Source of the DNA: Mesaphorura yosii
Lineage: Eukaryota > Arthropoda > Collembola > Poduromorpha > Tullbergiidae
NCBI GenBank assembly: GCA_009869945.1
Contig: WIXG01000040.1
Span: 62,001-126,000 of the forward strand
Length of the DNA stretch: 64,000 nucleotides
Direction of reading: 5' to 3'
Positions 41,801 to 53,140 of this stretch are shown here, piece after piece; positions within the stretch are counted from its first letter, which is position 1; the number at the start of each line of letters is the position of its first letter. The translations under genes and the position numbers were made by a program. Under the pieces are notes generated by a model. The model made no database searches. It worked only from the letters and a program-made list of their open reading frames with translations, and had not been told where the DNA came from.

Positions 41801-42754
41801 GATGACGAGGAATCACAAACGTCAAACCCCAAAAGGAAGAAAAGACTGAAATCAAATCGAAAGCCATTGCAAAATAAGAAACAAGGGGCTAGTCAAGAAA
41901 CTTTACTTAGGTTAAAGGCTTATTTGAACACACTGAAAGACGCGTCGCCGACAACGCCAAACGCAACCAATTCAGAAATCAGTCCGAATCGCGACAGCGA
42001 GGAGCCATGCACCAGTGCCAGCGTATTGCTAAGGGATGCAATTGCCGCAGGGTTATCACAGTCAAACGTTATCTATGATGAGCCGAACTCTAATGAAAGT
42101 TCCATTTCATCGTCATCAACGACGTCCTCGTCCACAGACTCGGCGCTAGAGCGCTTAGTACCGAATGAAGTTAATCCAGCACAAAGAAGAAAGAAGGCAA
42201 ATGTCAGAATTAGTCCCGAAGATGATTCTCAGACTTTTAATAACAATAACCTTGGGAGGTGTAACGGACTCGCCGAGAAGTTAAATACAACAAAGAGAAG
42301 CTTACCTTCAAACAGCAAGTCTCTTGATTTAGGCATATACAGCGACGATAATGAGAAAAGTGAAGAGGATGTAAGTAATCTCTTACCGGTTGCGAAATCA
42401 CATCACATGCGATCCATTAAACGCCCAAGAAAAGGAGATTCATCTGATGAAGAAAGCCCTAAACGACAAAAGACAAGCGAAAGCGGAAATTCGTTTGCTA
42501 CGCCTGACAGCGGAATCGAATCCAGTCGAAATGGAGCGAGCTGTCATTCTCGAAGAAATAACGTCACAAATGTTAGTGACAGTAATAGCAGCAGTACTTC
42601 TCCATTGAGCGAAACTAATAACGGAGGCTCGCCGGTAGCAACTTCGCTCCCAAAATCAAATGAAAGCATTCCTGAAGAAGAAACGTTTAAGAAACATGAT
42701 AAGCCAGCCACAAAGAAGAGAAATTATCGCTCGCGCAGCCAAAACGATGATTAG
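38878..42754 (+). CDS. DCAF5: DDB1- and CUL4-associated factor 5 (WD40 substrate receptor)
   Basis: Substrate receptor for CUL4-DDB1 E3 ubiquitin ligases, expected mainly in the nucleus. Twelve coding exons: 38878-39094, 39162-39232, 39296-39408, 39478-39548, 39614-39679, 39760-39889, 39961-40025, 40105-40335, 40427-40542, 40620-40745, 40839-41019, 41094-42754, giving 1015 residues; human DCAF5 is about 940. The WD40 part (residues about 50-360) keeps diagnostic stretches: HFGCVNAIEFS, SGGNDDQVIVHDV, ALRRRLPPVLY, YNSCTMKSCSFAGEYD, LKGHRSIVNQVRYNP and SSGVEKIIK. YDIR and FDVR stand where many DCAFs have the DDB1-contacting WDxR. EDPRMMAFFDALV after the propeller is a DCAF5 hallmark. The last exon alone encodes about 553 residues of disordered Ser/acidic/basic tail with a long serine run near 41617-41720. 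The start is the first ATG in frame; an in-frame TTG at 38857 is unlikely. All introns are under 100 bp. Confidence 0.94.
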
Positions 42755-43006
42755 ATGAATAGCCTCGTACTATCGTTTCTCCAAGGACCGTAAACGCTAT
42801 TAGCTAATTGTATTACTCATTTAACTAACAAAGCGAAGCTTTGTGCAGTATTTGCGTTTCTCTAAGTTTTTAACTGTAATTCGGTGATGCTTGAATTATT
42901 TTATGGACGTAACTGTAACTTATTGAACCTAGTTACTTGCGTTTTAAAAATTTATAAAGTCATTGACGTACCATTTGTATTGGCATCTTTTACCTCAACT
43001 TGTTTA

Positions 43007-43012
43007 AATAAA
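43007..43012 (+). terminator. Candidate poly(A) signal of DCAF5
   Basis: AATAAA, 253 bp after the DCAF5 stop codon and followed by a GT-rich stretch (TTGTTGATGTT), which is the usual downstream context for cleavage. Confidence 0.65.
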
Positions 43013-43052
43013 CAGCAAGCACGTTGTTGATGTTAAACACTTCAGTGTCCAT

Positions 43053-43058
43053 TTTATT
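43053..43058 (-). terminator. Candidate distal poly(A) signal of numb
   Basis: TTTATT on the plus strand reads AATAAA on the minus strand, about 1.4 kb after the numb stop codon and only about 40 bp from the DCAF5 signal on the other strand. Confidence 0.4.
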
Positions 43059-44175
43059 TCCACCGCGTTTATATTTTAATGCAATTTTATACACATGACT
43101 ACATAAAGTCTACAAAATTCATGTTAACAAAATGACACCGCATTCAGTGTGTGTTACATAATTATGGCGCGCTATCAACTATTACCATAAAAATCTACGC
43201 ACAGCAACCAGCAACAGAGTTCTTGGACATGTCGAAAGATCGGAATTTTAGTTTTGTAGCATTATTATTAGCAGTGAGTCAATTGAGTGGGCGTAGCTGC
43301 GCTGTTGAGAAATTAATGCTTTGAGGCTGTGGGGTTAAAGAAAGCTGAATTTCTCTACTTTCACTAGTTAACTGAACGCAAAGTTTCAGCAAACCGTTTC
43401 AGCGTATCACTGTTCAAGTAAAGGCAATACATTTGCCTTCGTAATTCGTTCCCTTACACAATTTGAAGTATCTAAAGATTTCGAGAGTTTTCACTACTTC
43501 ATTATTACTACGTTTAGTTTGCGCTTATATCGCTTCGATAAGGATACATCGCGTGAAACAAACCAAAGCCACTGCGCCAGTGCTTATAAATTGTTATCGT
43601 AGGCCTCCGGTTCGCACTAATGCATGCTACGGTCAGGCTAATATTGTTTGACAATGCCTCCTACTTACGAACTCAGCTAGCACCAGTTAACATAATTTAG
43701 GCAAACCAGGCAATTTCTTGGCTAATGAGAGTCTAAGTTCCAAATTCACCTCGCGAACATTTACTTCAAACCGCTGCTAACCAGTGTTTCGTTTGATTTC
43801 CACAGTATGTATGTCGATCTACTGCTACTTATTGTAATGTGCCGCATTGTTGTAATTTGTACCCTTAATTGTAGTTTCTGGCATCGTGATAGGCTTGTCG
43901 TCTGATTCCTACCAGCGGACGCCTCTAGTCTACAGTGCAGTCTACTTCGCATGAAATTCTGTAAACCTGCAAAATGAGGATCCTATTAGCAAGTGCACCT
44001 GACTTAATCTCTTTCTAATGTTCACGGTGATGTATTGATTAAAATCCAAATGAACTTTCCCTTCGTCAAGAACTATTACTATTGCAAGACTGCTCCCGAG
44101 ACGCTTTAATTTTAATTTTACACCAAATTCGGAAACTAATACTGATCCGTTTTCAACTAAAGCAATGCATTAACG

Positions 44176-44181
44176 TTTATT
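44176..44181 (-). terminator. Candidate proximal poly(A) signal of numb
   Basis: Minus-strand AATAAA about 300 bp after the numb stop codon. Both this and the distal signal are plausible and the sequence alone does not choose between them. Confidence 0.4.
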
Positions 44182-44484
44182 TCATGTTGAACGTCCAAAC
44201 TTGAGTGAGTTTGAGTTGATATGTCGTCCCTTGGATAAATATTCACAAAAAAATCGTTAAAAATTACTGTACAAATTAAATGCATTTGAAATTGTAAAAA
44301 TATTGAAATGTGAATGCAAATATAACTTTGTCAGAAACTTATTATTATTAACAGGATAATAATTCAATCTAGGCAGAAATTAGAAATAAAATTGAGAACC
44401 AGTAAAAAGTTAGAATTATTTTCGGTGACAAAATAATACAAACCGAACTTAAGATTTAAAAATTAATGTTTAAAATAAGAAACT

Positions 44485-47393
44485 TTACATTGATACTTGG
44501 AATGTTTGGTGTCGAGCAAATGGATTTGTGGGAGTCTGCCCTGTTCTGGCCACCGGAGCAGCCCAGTCTGCATCAAACGGATCCGCCCCGAGTGATTGCG
44601 ACCGGCCCGGCCCACCTGCCCTGTATCCCAACCTTGGCGGGTGAGAAGAACCAGGTTGCTGTACGGACATCGCGCTCACGAGAGGTGGTCTTTGATGTGA
44701 CATCACCAAACTCGTTCCCGGAATCGTCCCAGAAGAACTGGTTTCCGTTTCCACAATTGATAAAGGAGTATTGCTGATAGTTGAGGCTGGAAGGTTACTG
44801 TCAAGCTTGCTGGAATGAAATGACTTGTTTGTCAAGTCTGATGATGGATGGGTTGAACTCCTGAATGAGCTTGGATTCGAGGTCATGGCTTCAAAGCTTG
44901 CTCCGTTTCTTTTCCCAGTGTTGATAATTTTGTTTGGACTTGACGAAGAAGTGTTAGACAATTTGTTAGTAGGAAAGATTGACCCTGGCTTTGTGTTGAA
45001 GTCATTCCAATTGTCTGTTTTTGATGTCGTAGAAGAGGAGGACACAAAATTATTCTTATTTGTGACAGTCGATTTGCCAATGACACTACTCAAATTACTG
45101 GGATATGTCGAAGTTGAAGCTGAGTCTTCCTCCCATGGAACTGTGTTGGAAAATTTCGTAGGAAACTGCGCTGTTTTGCTTGTAGGCGAAGGTTTCTGCA
45201 ATGGCCATCAAAAATATTGTGATGTTCAGCGTAATCGTGAAAATATACTAAGTCTCTAGCGTTCCTACCTTGATATCATCGTGATTAGCAGCCAGTAAGG
45301 ATAACTGATGTGTAAACTCTTGGCAGTATTCCGACAAGTCCCTGCTATCAATCTTGATAAGACTGCCGCCATTTGACTCCGGAATCGGATTGCCTGTGGA
45401 CACGCGAAAAAACATTAGATTCTTTCATTTCGCCAGTTATGCCTTAAAAGGTCAAGCGTTATAAAGTTCGAAAAATTGGAATTGTAACAAAATGCATGGA
45501 AATGCACCTGCAAGAGAATTACTCGGCAAAGATTGTAAACGGCCCCTCTGCGTGCGTGGTGGCGGAGCTGGACTGGAGTTAGCTATATCAGAAGTCATAT
45601 TTCATGATATTAGAGCACAAGCCAAGTCAAGTTTGGCATAAAAGGAAACGGCACAAACAGAACAGAATAGTAATCACTAATTAGAAATGCAGAAACGTTA
45701 CCATTAAATTACAGCAGGATTAGACAAAGGAGTACATTGAGCAAGAGTCAAATAGGGTAAAGAGAAAAGTGAGAATTGAAACATGCAGAGGAAATAGGGT
45801 CCTTTTAATCTGTACCTGCCGAATTAATTGAACTGGACGCGTTCGAATTAGGGTTCATTTCTGCCGATGCCTGTTGAGACCGAAGTAGATTTGAAGGAAG
45901 ATCATCGAGTCGTAGGGACAGCTGCCTTTTGAACGGAGACTGGCTGGCCAAATGAGTAAAGCCGCGGAATGAGCCTTGTCGCTCAAGCATTTTCACGGGG
46001 GCGTGCGGCCGTTCAATGGCATGCGGATTCGCTGGCTTAATTGGGTTGCCAAAACTGTCAACCGGCGGAGGACTTGTTGATTTTGTTGAAAGTGCGTCTG
46101 TCATTGATGGAACCCGAAAACTACCAGACCGAGTGAAAGTCGATGTCTTTGAATCGTACGACATTGTCACGCCACACTCCTTTTCTCTCTTCTGCTTTCT
46201 CTCCAAACACGATGCGAAGGCGCAGCCAACGGCATGGCTAAGTCGTTCTCCCTGCAATTGTCCATTCTCAAGTTCAAGTCAGCAAACCAACAGACTCTAG
46301 CCGTAAGAGTTAAAAATGAATGAATTACCGAGTCCTTGCTGGCAAGAAAGCCATGGCACATCCATCGTCTTGTAGTTCCGTCTCGACAAATATAAGAAAA
46401 TCCCCTTTCATGGTTGCGATCAGGAGCGCAAAACGATACTTTCTCGATGGTTTGATCAACAATGAGACCCTAATTAATAATCATAGTCATAGACATAGGC
46501 ATTAGAGATCTCTTCGTGGACTAGATTATTAGATTAGTTCAACAGATGATGGATGAGTTCTAGCATATTGTATGTACCTTCGTGTCGTCTTCAACAACTC
46601 TTAATCCATCACCGGATACGTGCAGAAGAGCTTTCACGGGTCTTCTTCTCGAGCCCTGAGGATACATAAAAGTTTGCCGCATAAAATTCCAGCAGCTCAG
46701 CGTACAACTTCCGAATGCATACTACGTGTTTGAAATTTGAATTATTTCATCAATATCAATAAACCGTATCATCACAGCAGCGCGGTTCCGCAGAAAGAGG
46801 AAGCATGACAGCATAACCAACCACCCAGAAATAGCAACAGTAAGAAAAGCAGAAAATGATGGAAAGAGCATGGATCGAAAGATGAAAAGTGATGTAGAAA
46901 GTCCTTTTCGATGCTTTCAGTGAGTCGTCTTGTTGAGCAAGGAGGAGATAAAGCATACGTGATTTGACTGAAGGATAAATTGACAGGCGAGACAAAGTAA
47001 AAGCACCGAAGGCGAAGAGACGAAAAAGCAAACTAAAGCTTTATTTGGATGGTTGGTAAAATACTTACTTTGAACATTGAGCTACTTACACGCAAGACTT
47101 TCATCGCCTCTTCGCAAACGTTCATTCCTCGGGATTCGAACACTTCGACACATCCCAGATACTGTAAACAGGATACATGGTATTTACAACTACAAACTTG
47201 ATCACATTGGTGGTTTATTGCCTGGCGCTGGCTGCAAGTCTAGTCGGCTTACCTTCACGTGAAAGCTGCAATTGCCACTTCTCACCGCTTCCTCATCCGC
47301 TTGCCATTGATGCGGTTTACTGCTTTCTGGAGCTTCTCGTTTCTTTCGAAACGAATCGCGAAGGGAGCGCCGCAACTTGTCCATACGCTGCAT
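44485..47393 (-). CDS. numb: Numb, PTB-domain endocytic adaptor and Notch inhibitor
   Basis: Membrane-associated cell-fate determinant that antagonises Notch and links cargo to alpha-adaptin and EH-domain proteins. Eight coding exons in transcript order: 47393-47253, 47161-47090, 46655-46578, 46469-46329, 46251-45816, 45582-45508, 45393-45269, 45195-44485, giving 592 residues (Drosophila 556). The start [15 protein letters not shown] keeps the basic Ser-containing stretch known as an aPKC target. The PTB domain spans about residues 25-165, with [54 protein letters not shown] and [18 protein letters not shown]. Next come [17 protein letters not shown] and [15 protein letters not shown]. The C terminus has DPFDADW (from residue 561) and NPF (580), ending QTFQVSM, like the fly QSFQVQL. 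The frame stays open upstream of the ATG back to 47483, and Drosophila has a longer N-terminal isoform, so an upstream exon may exist. The intron 47089-46656 is the only one over 250 bp. Confidence 0.94.
46656..47089 (-). other. numb intron, 434 bp
   Basis: It separates PTB exons two and three, with donor GTAAGT and acceptor TCCTCAG, phase 0 on both sides. A 91-codon minus frame (46756-47031) lies inside but has no link to Numb and is not needed for the reading frame; vertebrate Numb has an alternative PTB insert nearby, but this frame does not resemble it. Confidence 0.7.
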
Positions 47394-50300
47394 GGTGTTT
47401 GTACTTGGCACAAGGCGCGTTTGTAACTTAGAAATTACAGAACTTAAGTCGAGTTGTTGAGTAAAGGGAAAGTAGAGTCGCACTAGGCTGCAGCATCAAC
47501 TTGAAACCAAGACTTGACCTGCAAGAAAGCACATAAAACAGAGTGTAAAGCGAAGTGTTTTTCAATGTGAGCTGAATAGGGTCTCATTGATTGGAAGAGT
47601 TGAGTTGAGAGATGTCCAGGAATAGCTTTATTAAGCTGGTCATGCATTGAACCGTTTCATCTAATGGTTAATTAAAACCAATTCGCGAGTCGTCTCTCAA
47701 TGCGACCGAACAGGCGCTCTTCAACTCCTCTCATTCAGTGGCACAATGCCGAATGTACTAAATGAATAGAATGACACTAAAAAACTTCGAGCAATGAGCA
47801 GAGTAGCATGAATTATTTGATCCAGACGCCCCTTCAATAACCCATATATTCAGAGTATCCAGAGAGCGGCTAATAAAACTAAGGAATCAAGTAAACGGAG
47901 TGTGCTGTGGCTGTAAGGCCTTTCGAATAATACGATTCACTCAAAGCGAGCGGGTTTGATGAATTGCAGTCAAAAATGACATTTTCTACTCGGAACTGCC
48001 ACTCTTGACATTTTATTATTATTGAAAGCACAAAACCCGAATCGACCGAACCAGAAAAGCAAAGCAACGGAGTTTCGCACGAGTTTAATAAATGCGAATA
48101 CGAAACTTTGCTTTATTCAATTCTGAACCTGCAAAGGATCGCTTGCAGTTGATGGCTGATGGATATCACAATCAGAATATAGCATGGGAATGGACCAACC
48201 CCCTAGTTATAACCTGACTTATCACCATCATCACATACAGAGGATGTGACCATGACCAGACCAGTAAGGTGCAGGTACGGCAATAACCTTGAAAATCATT
48301 CAGGTAGCAATGATTTGCAAAGGAACGAGTGAACCATGAGTCGAGATTATGAAAACGACTCGAAGGAAAAGCACGCAAACTAGAACTTTTCTTTTCGCCA
48401 GAATTTCTTCCACTGAATAGCACCTGTCGAATTAAAGTACACCTGCTCCATTGATGATTGCGCACAATTACAATTACGCATCCCTCCATCTAACCATGAA
48501 CGGGAGCTTCAGCCTTCAGCCTGGCCCGTTACATTTGAATGTGCGTCATGTAACCTAATCGCTAATCGCCACATTTAATTTTTACCTCAAGGATTGATTG
48601 ATTGTCTTTTCAGCTTCCGACTTTCTATTGCCATATGCTGACTTTCATAGACTTCTAATTTCTTTACAGTGCTCCGTTGCTGTCTGCCAAGAATTGCACA
48701 TCGGCAGAAATAAGGAATTTTGGTATTTGTGCAGTGACGCAAAGAGCTAAGGTAAGGCGTAAAGATGAGAACGGTATATTAGCAGTTAGTGATGGCAATC
48801 ATTTACACGACCCATGGCGTAGGGCGAAGGGTAATAAAGATGTCAAGACAGTCAAGAGCAAAGTGTTCGTGCATCTCCTCTCTCGTTCACATGTTCCCCA
48901 AGAAGATGCTGGAGCGAAACTATCCTAATTTACGAGAATTGTTGGGCACACGCCAAGTGTGCGTAATTTCAGCTTAAAAAGCAATTTAAACAATGAAAAA
49001 CACAGGCGAGAGGCAAACAGCACCTTCGTACGGAATTTCTCAATTTTTGAATCTGAACAGACACGCAGAGTGCAAAATCTTAAACAAGGAACACCCACTC
49101 CTTTGTAAACTGCTGCTGCGAACAGACAGCATAAATAAATAGCATAGAACAAAGTGAACAAACTAAAAAGACGAAAATGACACCCCGAACTCTCTCTTTA
49201 CTTTACGCCCGCGTACGCTGTTCGTGTCTACCTGTCCATAATTAAGTTTCTCTTGTTTCTATTTATGGTTTCCGTTCCGAACTTTTAGACTTGTATGCGT
49301 GCGTATTTACGTATGCCTCGTTTAGGCTTTAAATTATAACTCACACCGCATCATCTGGCGGAGGAGAAGAATGCCTTAAATATAAATTAACGTTATGATT
49401 CATTTCATCTCAACTGAGAGCCCCGCTCAGGGCAAATTCTTGACAAAATTTCGCTTGGTTTTGGCCTTTGGTGTAGCCCACCTGGCCATGCACATGGACA
49501 CCCAACACTCACGCAATAAACGGCTCCATGATGCAAGCTTCACTGCTTTCCCACTTTCCCTAATAAAAAATCGATATGCGGAGAAAGGAACTTTCATCAC
49601 TTACACACTTACTTTCTCTTGTTTACTTAATAAGGTTCAAGACAAGGGACAACAAGACTCGCTCTCGCACTTATTCGCCGACAGAACACCATATGCTGCG
49701 GGCTGGCAGGCTGCAGAATGTATGAGATGAACTCCGTGAAGCGTCGCAAACAATGATTGATGTATCTTAGATACCGCCATCGCCCACGGTAATTTTGGCA
49801 TATCAGATTACACATTACACTCAAGTCCCATCTTTACTGGTGCCGATGGGTTTTCGGAGGAGGTCCAAGTTCTTGAAAATGCTTGCCCTCAAAATTTTCT
49901 AAGCGTCTGCCTTTTTAAGCATACGCAATCCTCAAACTAATAAAGCGGTATCGGCGGTATGAACTTCAGCATTTTACTGTTAGATATTATGAACTCCATT
50001 ATTAGTTGGCTCAATGTTTGTGTTTGTTTATCACATCAAGACTGCGAATAACTAACATAACACCATATTGGCAGTACTCAAATTAATATTGGAACGGAAC
50101 CGAATGTTCAGAGCCACTTCAGCTTCAGCCAATTCTGATGTGAGTACTTTGCCCCAGAGCATTGAGATGCGCAAGCGAATCAAAGAAACCTTGCGCAAAT
50201 AAAGTGTAAATTACTCGCGAGATCTCCTTAGACAAACAGAGATTCAGAAATGCCAAAACCTAGCAAGCACATATTTACTTCAGCTTGGAAAGCCATTAAA

Positions 50301-52800
50301 TATTCAAAACTCTAGTGATGTGGTCACGTGGTGTTACTTGAAAGCGTCAGGCGTCGTAGAGATCTCCAACCTCTGGCTCGCACGTTGCTCAATGCTTATG
50401 ATAATTTTGGAATTGCCAAATACCAATCGTATGCAAATTTATCTACTGCCGTCACTCCCGTCATAACATAGATGCTAATCCACTTTTTAACCTAACACTA
50501 ATAATAATACTTGCTGATATATAAGCTTCTTTAATACGGTCTTCAACCAGATAGACGGAACACGTCTTACAAAGAAACTGTGCCTTGTCCCCGATGTAAA
50601 TGATAGCATAAGTCTCTATACTGTAGACTAGCATTAGCAGATAGAATTTTAGACCTATATGAATTGGATGAAGAATTTCTGTTTTTAGCAAGCAGCGATC
50701 TTTGCCATTAACTGCATATGCTAACCACGCCAATTACACACTGCACGGATAGAATACAGTACGCCACCAGGTGCTTAATGTAAACGGTGTTACAAGATAA
50801 GGAGCCTGAAAAAGTAATGGAAATGATTACCTTATGATTTGCGTCGTTTCATTGAGATCAGAATTAATCAAACGTAGACTTGGCCTTATTAATAAGCGGT
50901 GTGGTTTCCTGAAATTCTCACGTCACGTTTTACAAAATCTGAAAATAAGCACCAAGATACTAGGAGAAACTTTTCTGGCTTTGGCTAAATTTCTTTTTGC
51001 AATAGTTTAGCGTACATTCGTACCTTTCTCTACGAAACTCCATACGGTTATGAGTCAGATTCGTGATGAACGCAATTTTTGATGAATCATTGAGTCAGGA
51101 AACTTCCGCCTTAGGATATGTTTACAATGGCTCAAGTTATGTTTCAGCTGCTTGTAGCTATTGATGGCCAAAATTCGAGCAATATGATAAGATCTGAAGG
51201 TGAACTGCTGAATGTTCGTCAAAATAAGTAGTAGAAAATAGAATCTTTCCCACGTTCACTTAATTTTCTGCCAAAATTAAGTTCGATTAGTTTTCTTCCC
51301 ACGATATTCCAAAATAGCCAAAACTGTCCCGAAGTCCTGAACTGAATTCGATGTTTTATTCGGGTTCAGTTTTCACAACGATTTGCAGAGAAGATACGAC
51401 AGAACTTCCGAGAAGATAACAGATTAGACACGAACACAATTCGCAAAAATCGTCGTAATACGGGCACATTATAAACTAATTGCTGGATTTAGATTTGTGC
51501 AGGATGAAATGGAAAGTGTTTTGCGCCTAGGGCCCACTTGCACTGCCGATGCTGAATTGAAGAATGTGGGCTCTAATTTATGTGTACACTCTCCGGATAC
51601 ACACAATGAATTTTTAATTTGGTTATGTTATAATGCGAGTGTTGGACTGTGTTGTGTTAAGTTCAGTTGCATGCATGAAGGGCGAGGTGTCCACACCAGA
51701 TACATAACAGACACAATAAAGATCTGAATTGCATTTCGAGTCGTAAAAGATGCAGATGTGAACTCGGCCGTATAAAATTCCTGCTCTGTTGTCTACAGGA
51801 GCTAAAACCAAGGTGCAAGCACTGAAATACCACAGCAGTTGGCATTTAGTTGAGCGTACACGCAATGCTCTTGGCTGCCAGTACCAGTGTCAGCAACTAA
51901 ACTATGCCTTTTAGCAATATGAATTTTTCAGCAATAGCAACACTCGAACAAAATACCTTATGTTCAACCAGTTTAGAGCACTGCACTGCCTAGTACCAAA
52001 AGCAGTTCACTGCTGAGTACATCTGCGTCTTTCATTAGTGTACGCTCATGTACAGTTTACTTTTAGTTCAGCAAGAGGGGAACCTGAAGCAAATGAACTC
52101 GATTATCTTTTGCAATGGATGGCGATGGCGTTCGGTTCCATTCTCGAGCCTAAAGATCTTTGTTCAATCAGTAACCAGTTTGACAGGTGTTCGCCGGATT
52201 GGGAACTTGAGAATAATTGGAATCTTCTATCTTCAACTTCGAAATGGGGATACGCTCGGGCTCTTTGGGACTGCATCAAAACATGAGCCACTTAAAAATA
52301 ACCACGCCCAGCTTATTGAAATTGACCACCTAATTTTACAATTTTCCAGAAACAATTCTCTGGAAACAATTCTCTTGGCGCAACTTGCCACAAACAATTC
52401 ACTGGGGACGATTCTCTGGAACAATTTTCTTGAAACTTTTCTCCTCCCTGTTACCGAAAGCCATTCTTTTAGAACTACTTAATACGATGCCGGAGGCTGG
52501 GAAATGCCTCCAATAATCATTCTTCTTGATCACCACACTTGATTCTTGAGTGATGACCACGCGTCGGAAGGGTAGATCACTTTTGATGACTGTAACAGCT
52601 CTAACAAGCTTCAATCCGGTAAATATATACGTGGCATCGGAACGATCAAATTAGTTCAAATTATTCAATGCTTTCTCAATGCAATGTTCAAATGATTCAC
52701 ATTCTTGCAACTTCCTGTGGGTTCAAGTCTCAACATGACGAAAAAGAAACAGTGAACCTCAACAAAGTAACATGATGAAGATGAGACCTAACACATTTTG
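47394..52800. other. Upstream region of numb, no supported gene
   Basis: This 5.4-kb stretch between the numb start codon and the probable end of the Xrn2 transcript should contain the numb promoter and any untranslated or alternative first exons. I searched the minus strand for a first exon like the Drosophila Numb extension, which begins Met-Gly, and found none. Open frames at 49395-49730 and 52048-52482 (plus) are unrecognised, and the second contains a degenerate repeat. Confidence 0.55.
52333..52445. repeat. Degenerate short tandem repeat
   Basis: Roughly four imperfect units built around AACAATTCTCTGG and ACAATTCTCTTGG occur in succession. They lie in a plus-strand frame (52048-52482) of unknown status. 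Unit boundaries are approximate. Confidence 0.45.
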
Positions 52801-53140
52801 GTTCCAGTATCTGCGATTTATTTATTTCCAAGTTCATAACTAAAGAAATAGATTATCGGGTGATCAGACTATTATTTCAACCAAGCCGATAGTCAAGTAA
52901 TTAAAATGAACGTAACATTTAACATTTAACATAGACACAGAGATACAGACTAACTTAGCTTATATAAAACGCGATGCGAATTTTATTCCATTAATTTAGG
53001 TGGGTACGCATTGCCAGTGCGCATGCAATGATTTAGAAGTTTAGAATTTTGGCTCAAATTAAAATTGTAAACTAATAAAATAAAATTTGGGTTCCGAGTT
53101 CCGAGGATACTGATTTCCAATGCCGACAATGTTAACCGCG
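52801..53140 (-). other. Xrn2 3' UTR
   Basis: The sequence between the Xrn2 stop (53143-53141) and two overlapping minus-strand AATAAA hexamers at 52817-52826 forms a 3' UTR of about 320 nt. No coding sequence is seen. Confidence 0.55.
52817..52826 (-). terminator. Candidate poly(A) signal of Xrn2 (two overlapping hexamers)
   Basis: The plus strand reads ATTTATTTATTT, so the minus strand carries overlapping AATAAA copies about 315-325 nt after the stop codon. Confidence 0.5.

Larger units (their letters stand above)
42755..44484. other. Converging 3' UTRs of DCAF5 and numb
   Basis: No coding frame was recognised. The plus-strand AATAAA at 43007-43012 would end DCAF5 with a 3' UTR of about 0.27 kb. 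On the minus strand AATAAA occurs at 44176-44181 and again at 43053-43058, so numb could end with a 3' UTR of about 0.3 or 1.4 kb. If the distal signal is used, the two transcripts abut or overlap near 43020-43040. Confidence 0.6.

Noticed and set aside
41515-41867. Minus-strand acidic frame of 105 codons
   Set aside because: Antisense of the Ser-rich tract of DCAF5.
44466-45259. Plus-strand frames of 103 and 144 codons
   Set aside because: They are antisense shadows of the last numb exon, which is supported by the DPF/NPF motifs and the family C terminus.
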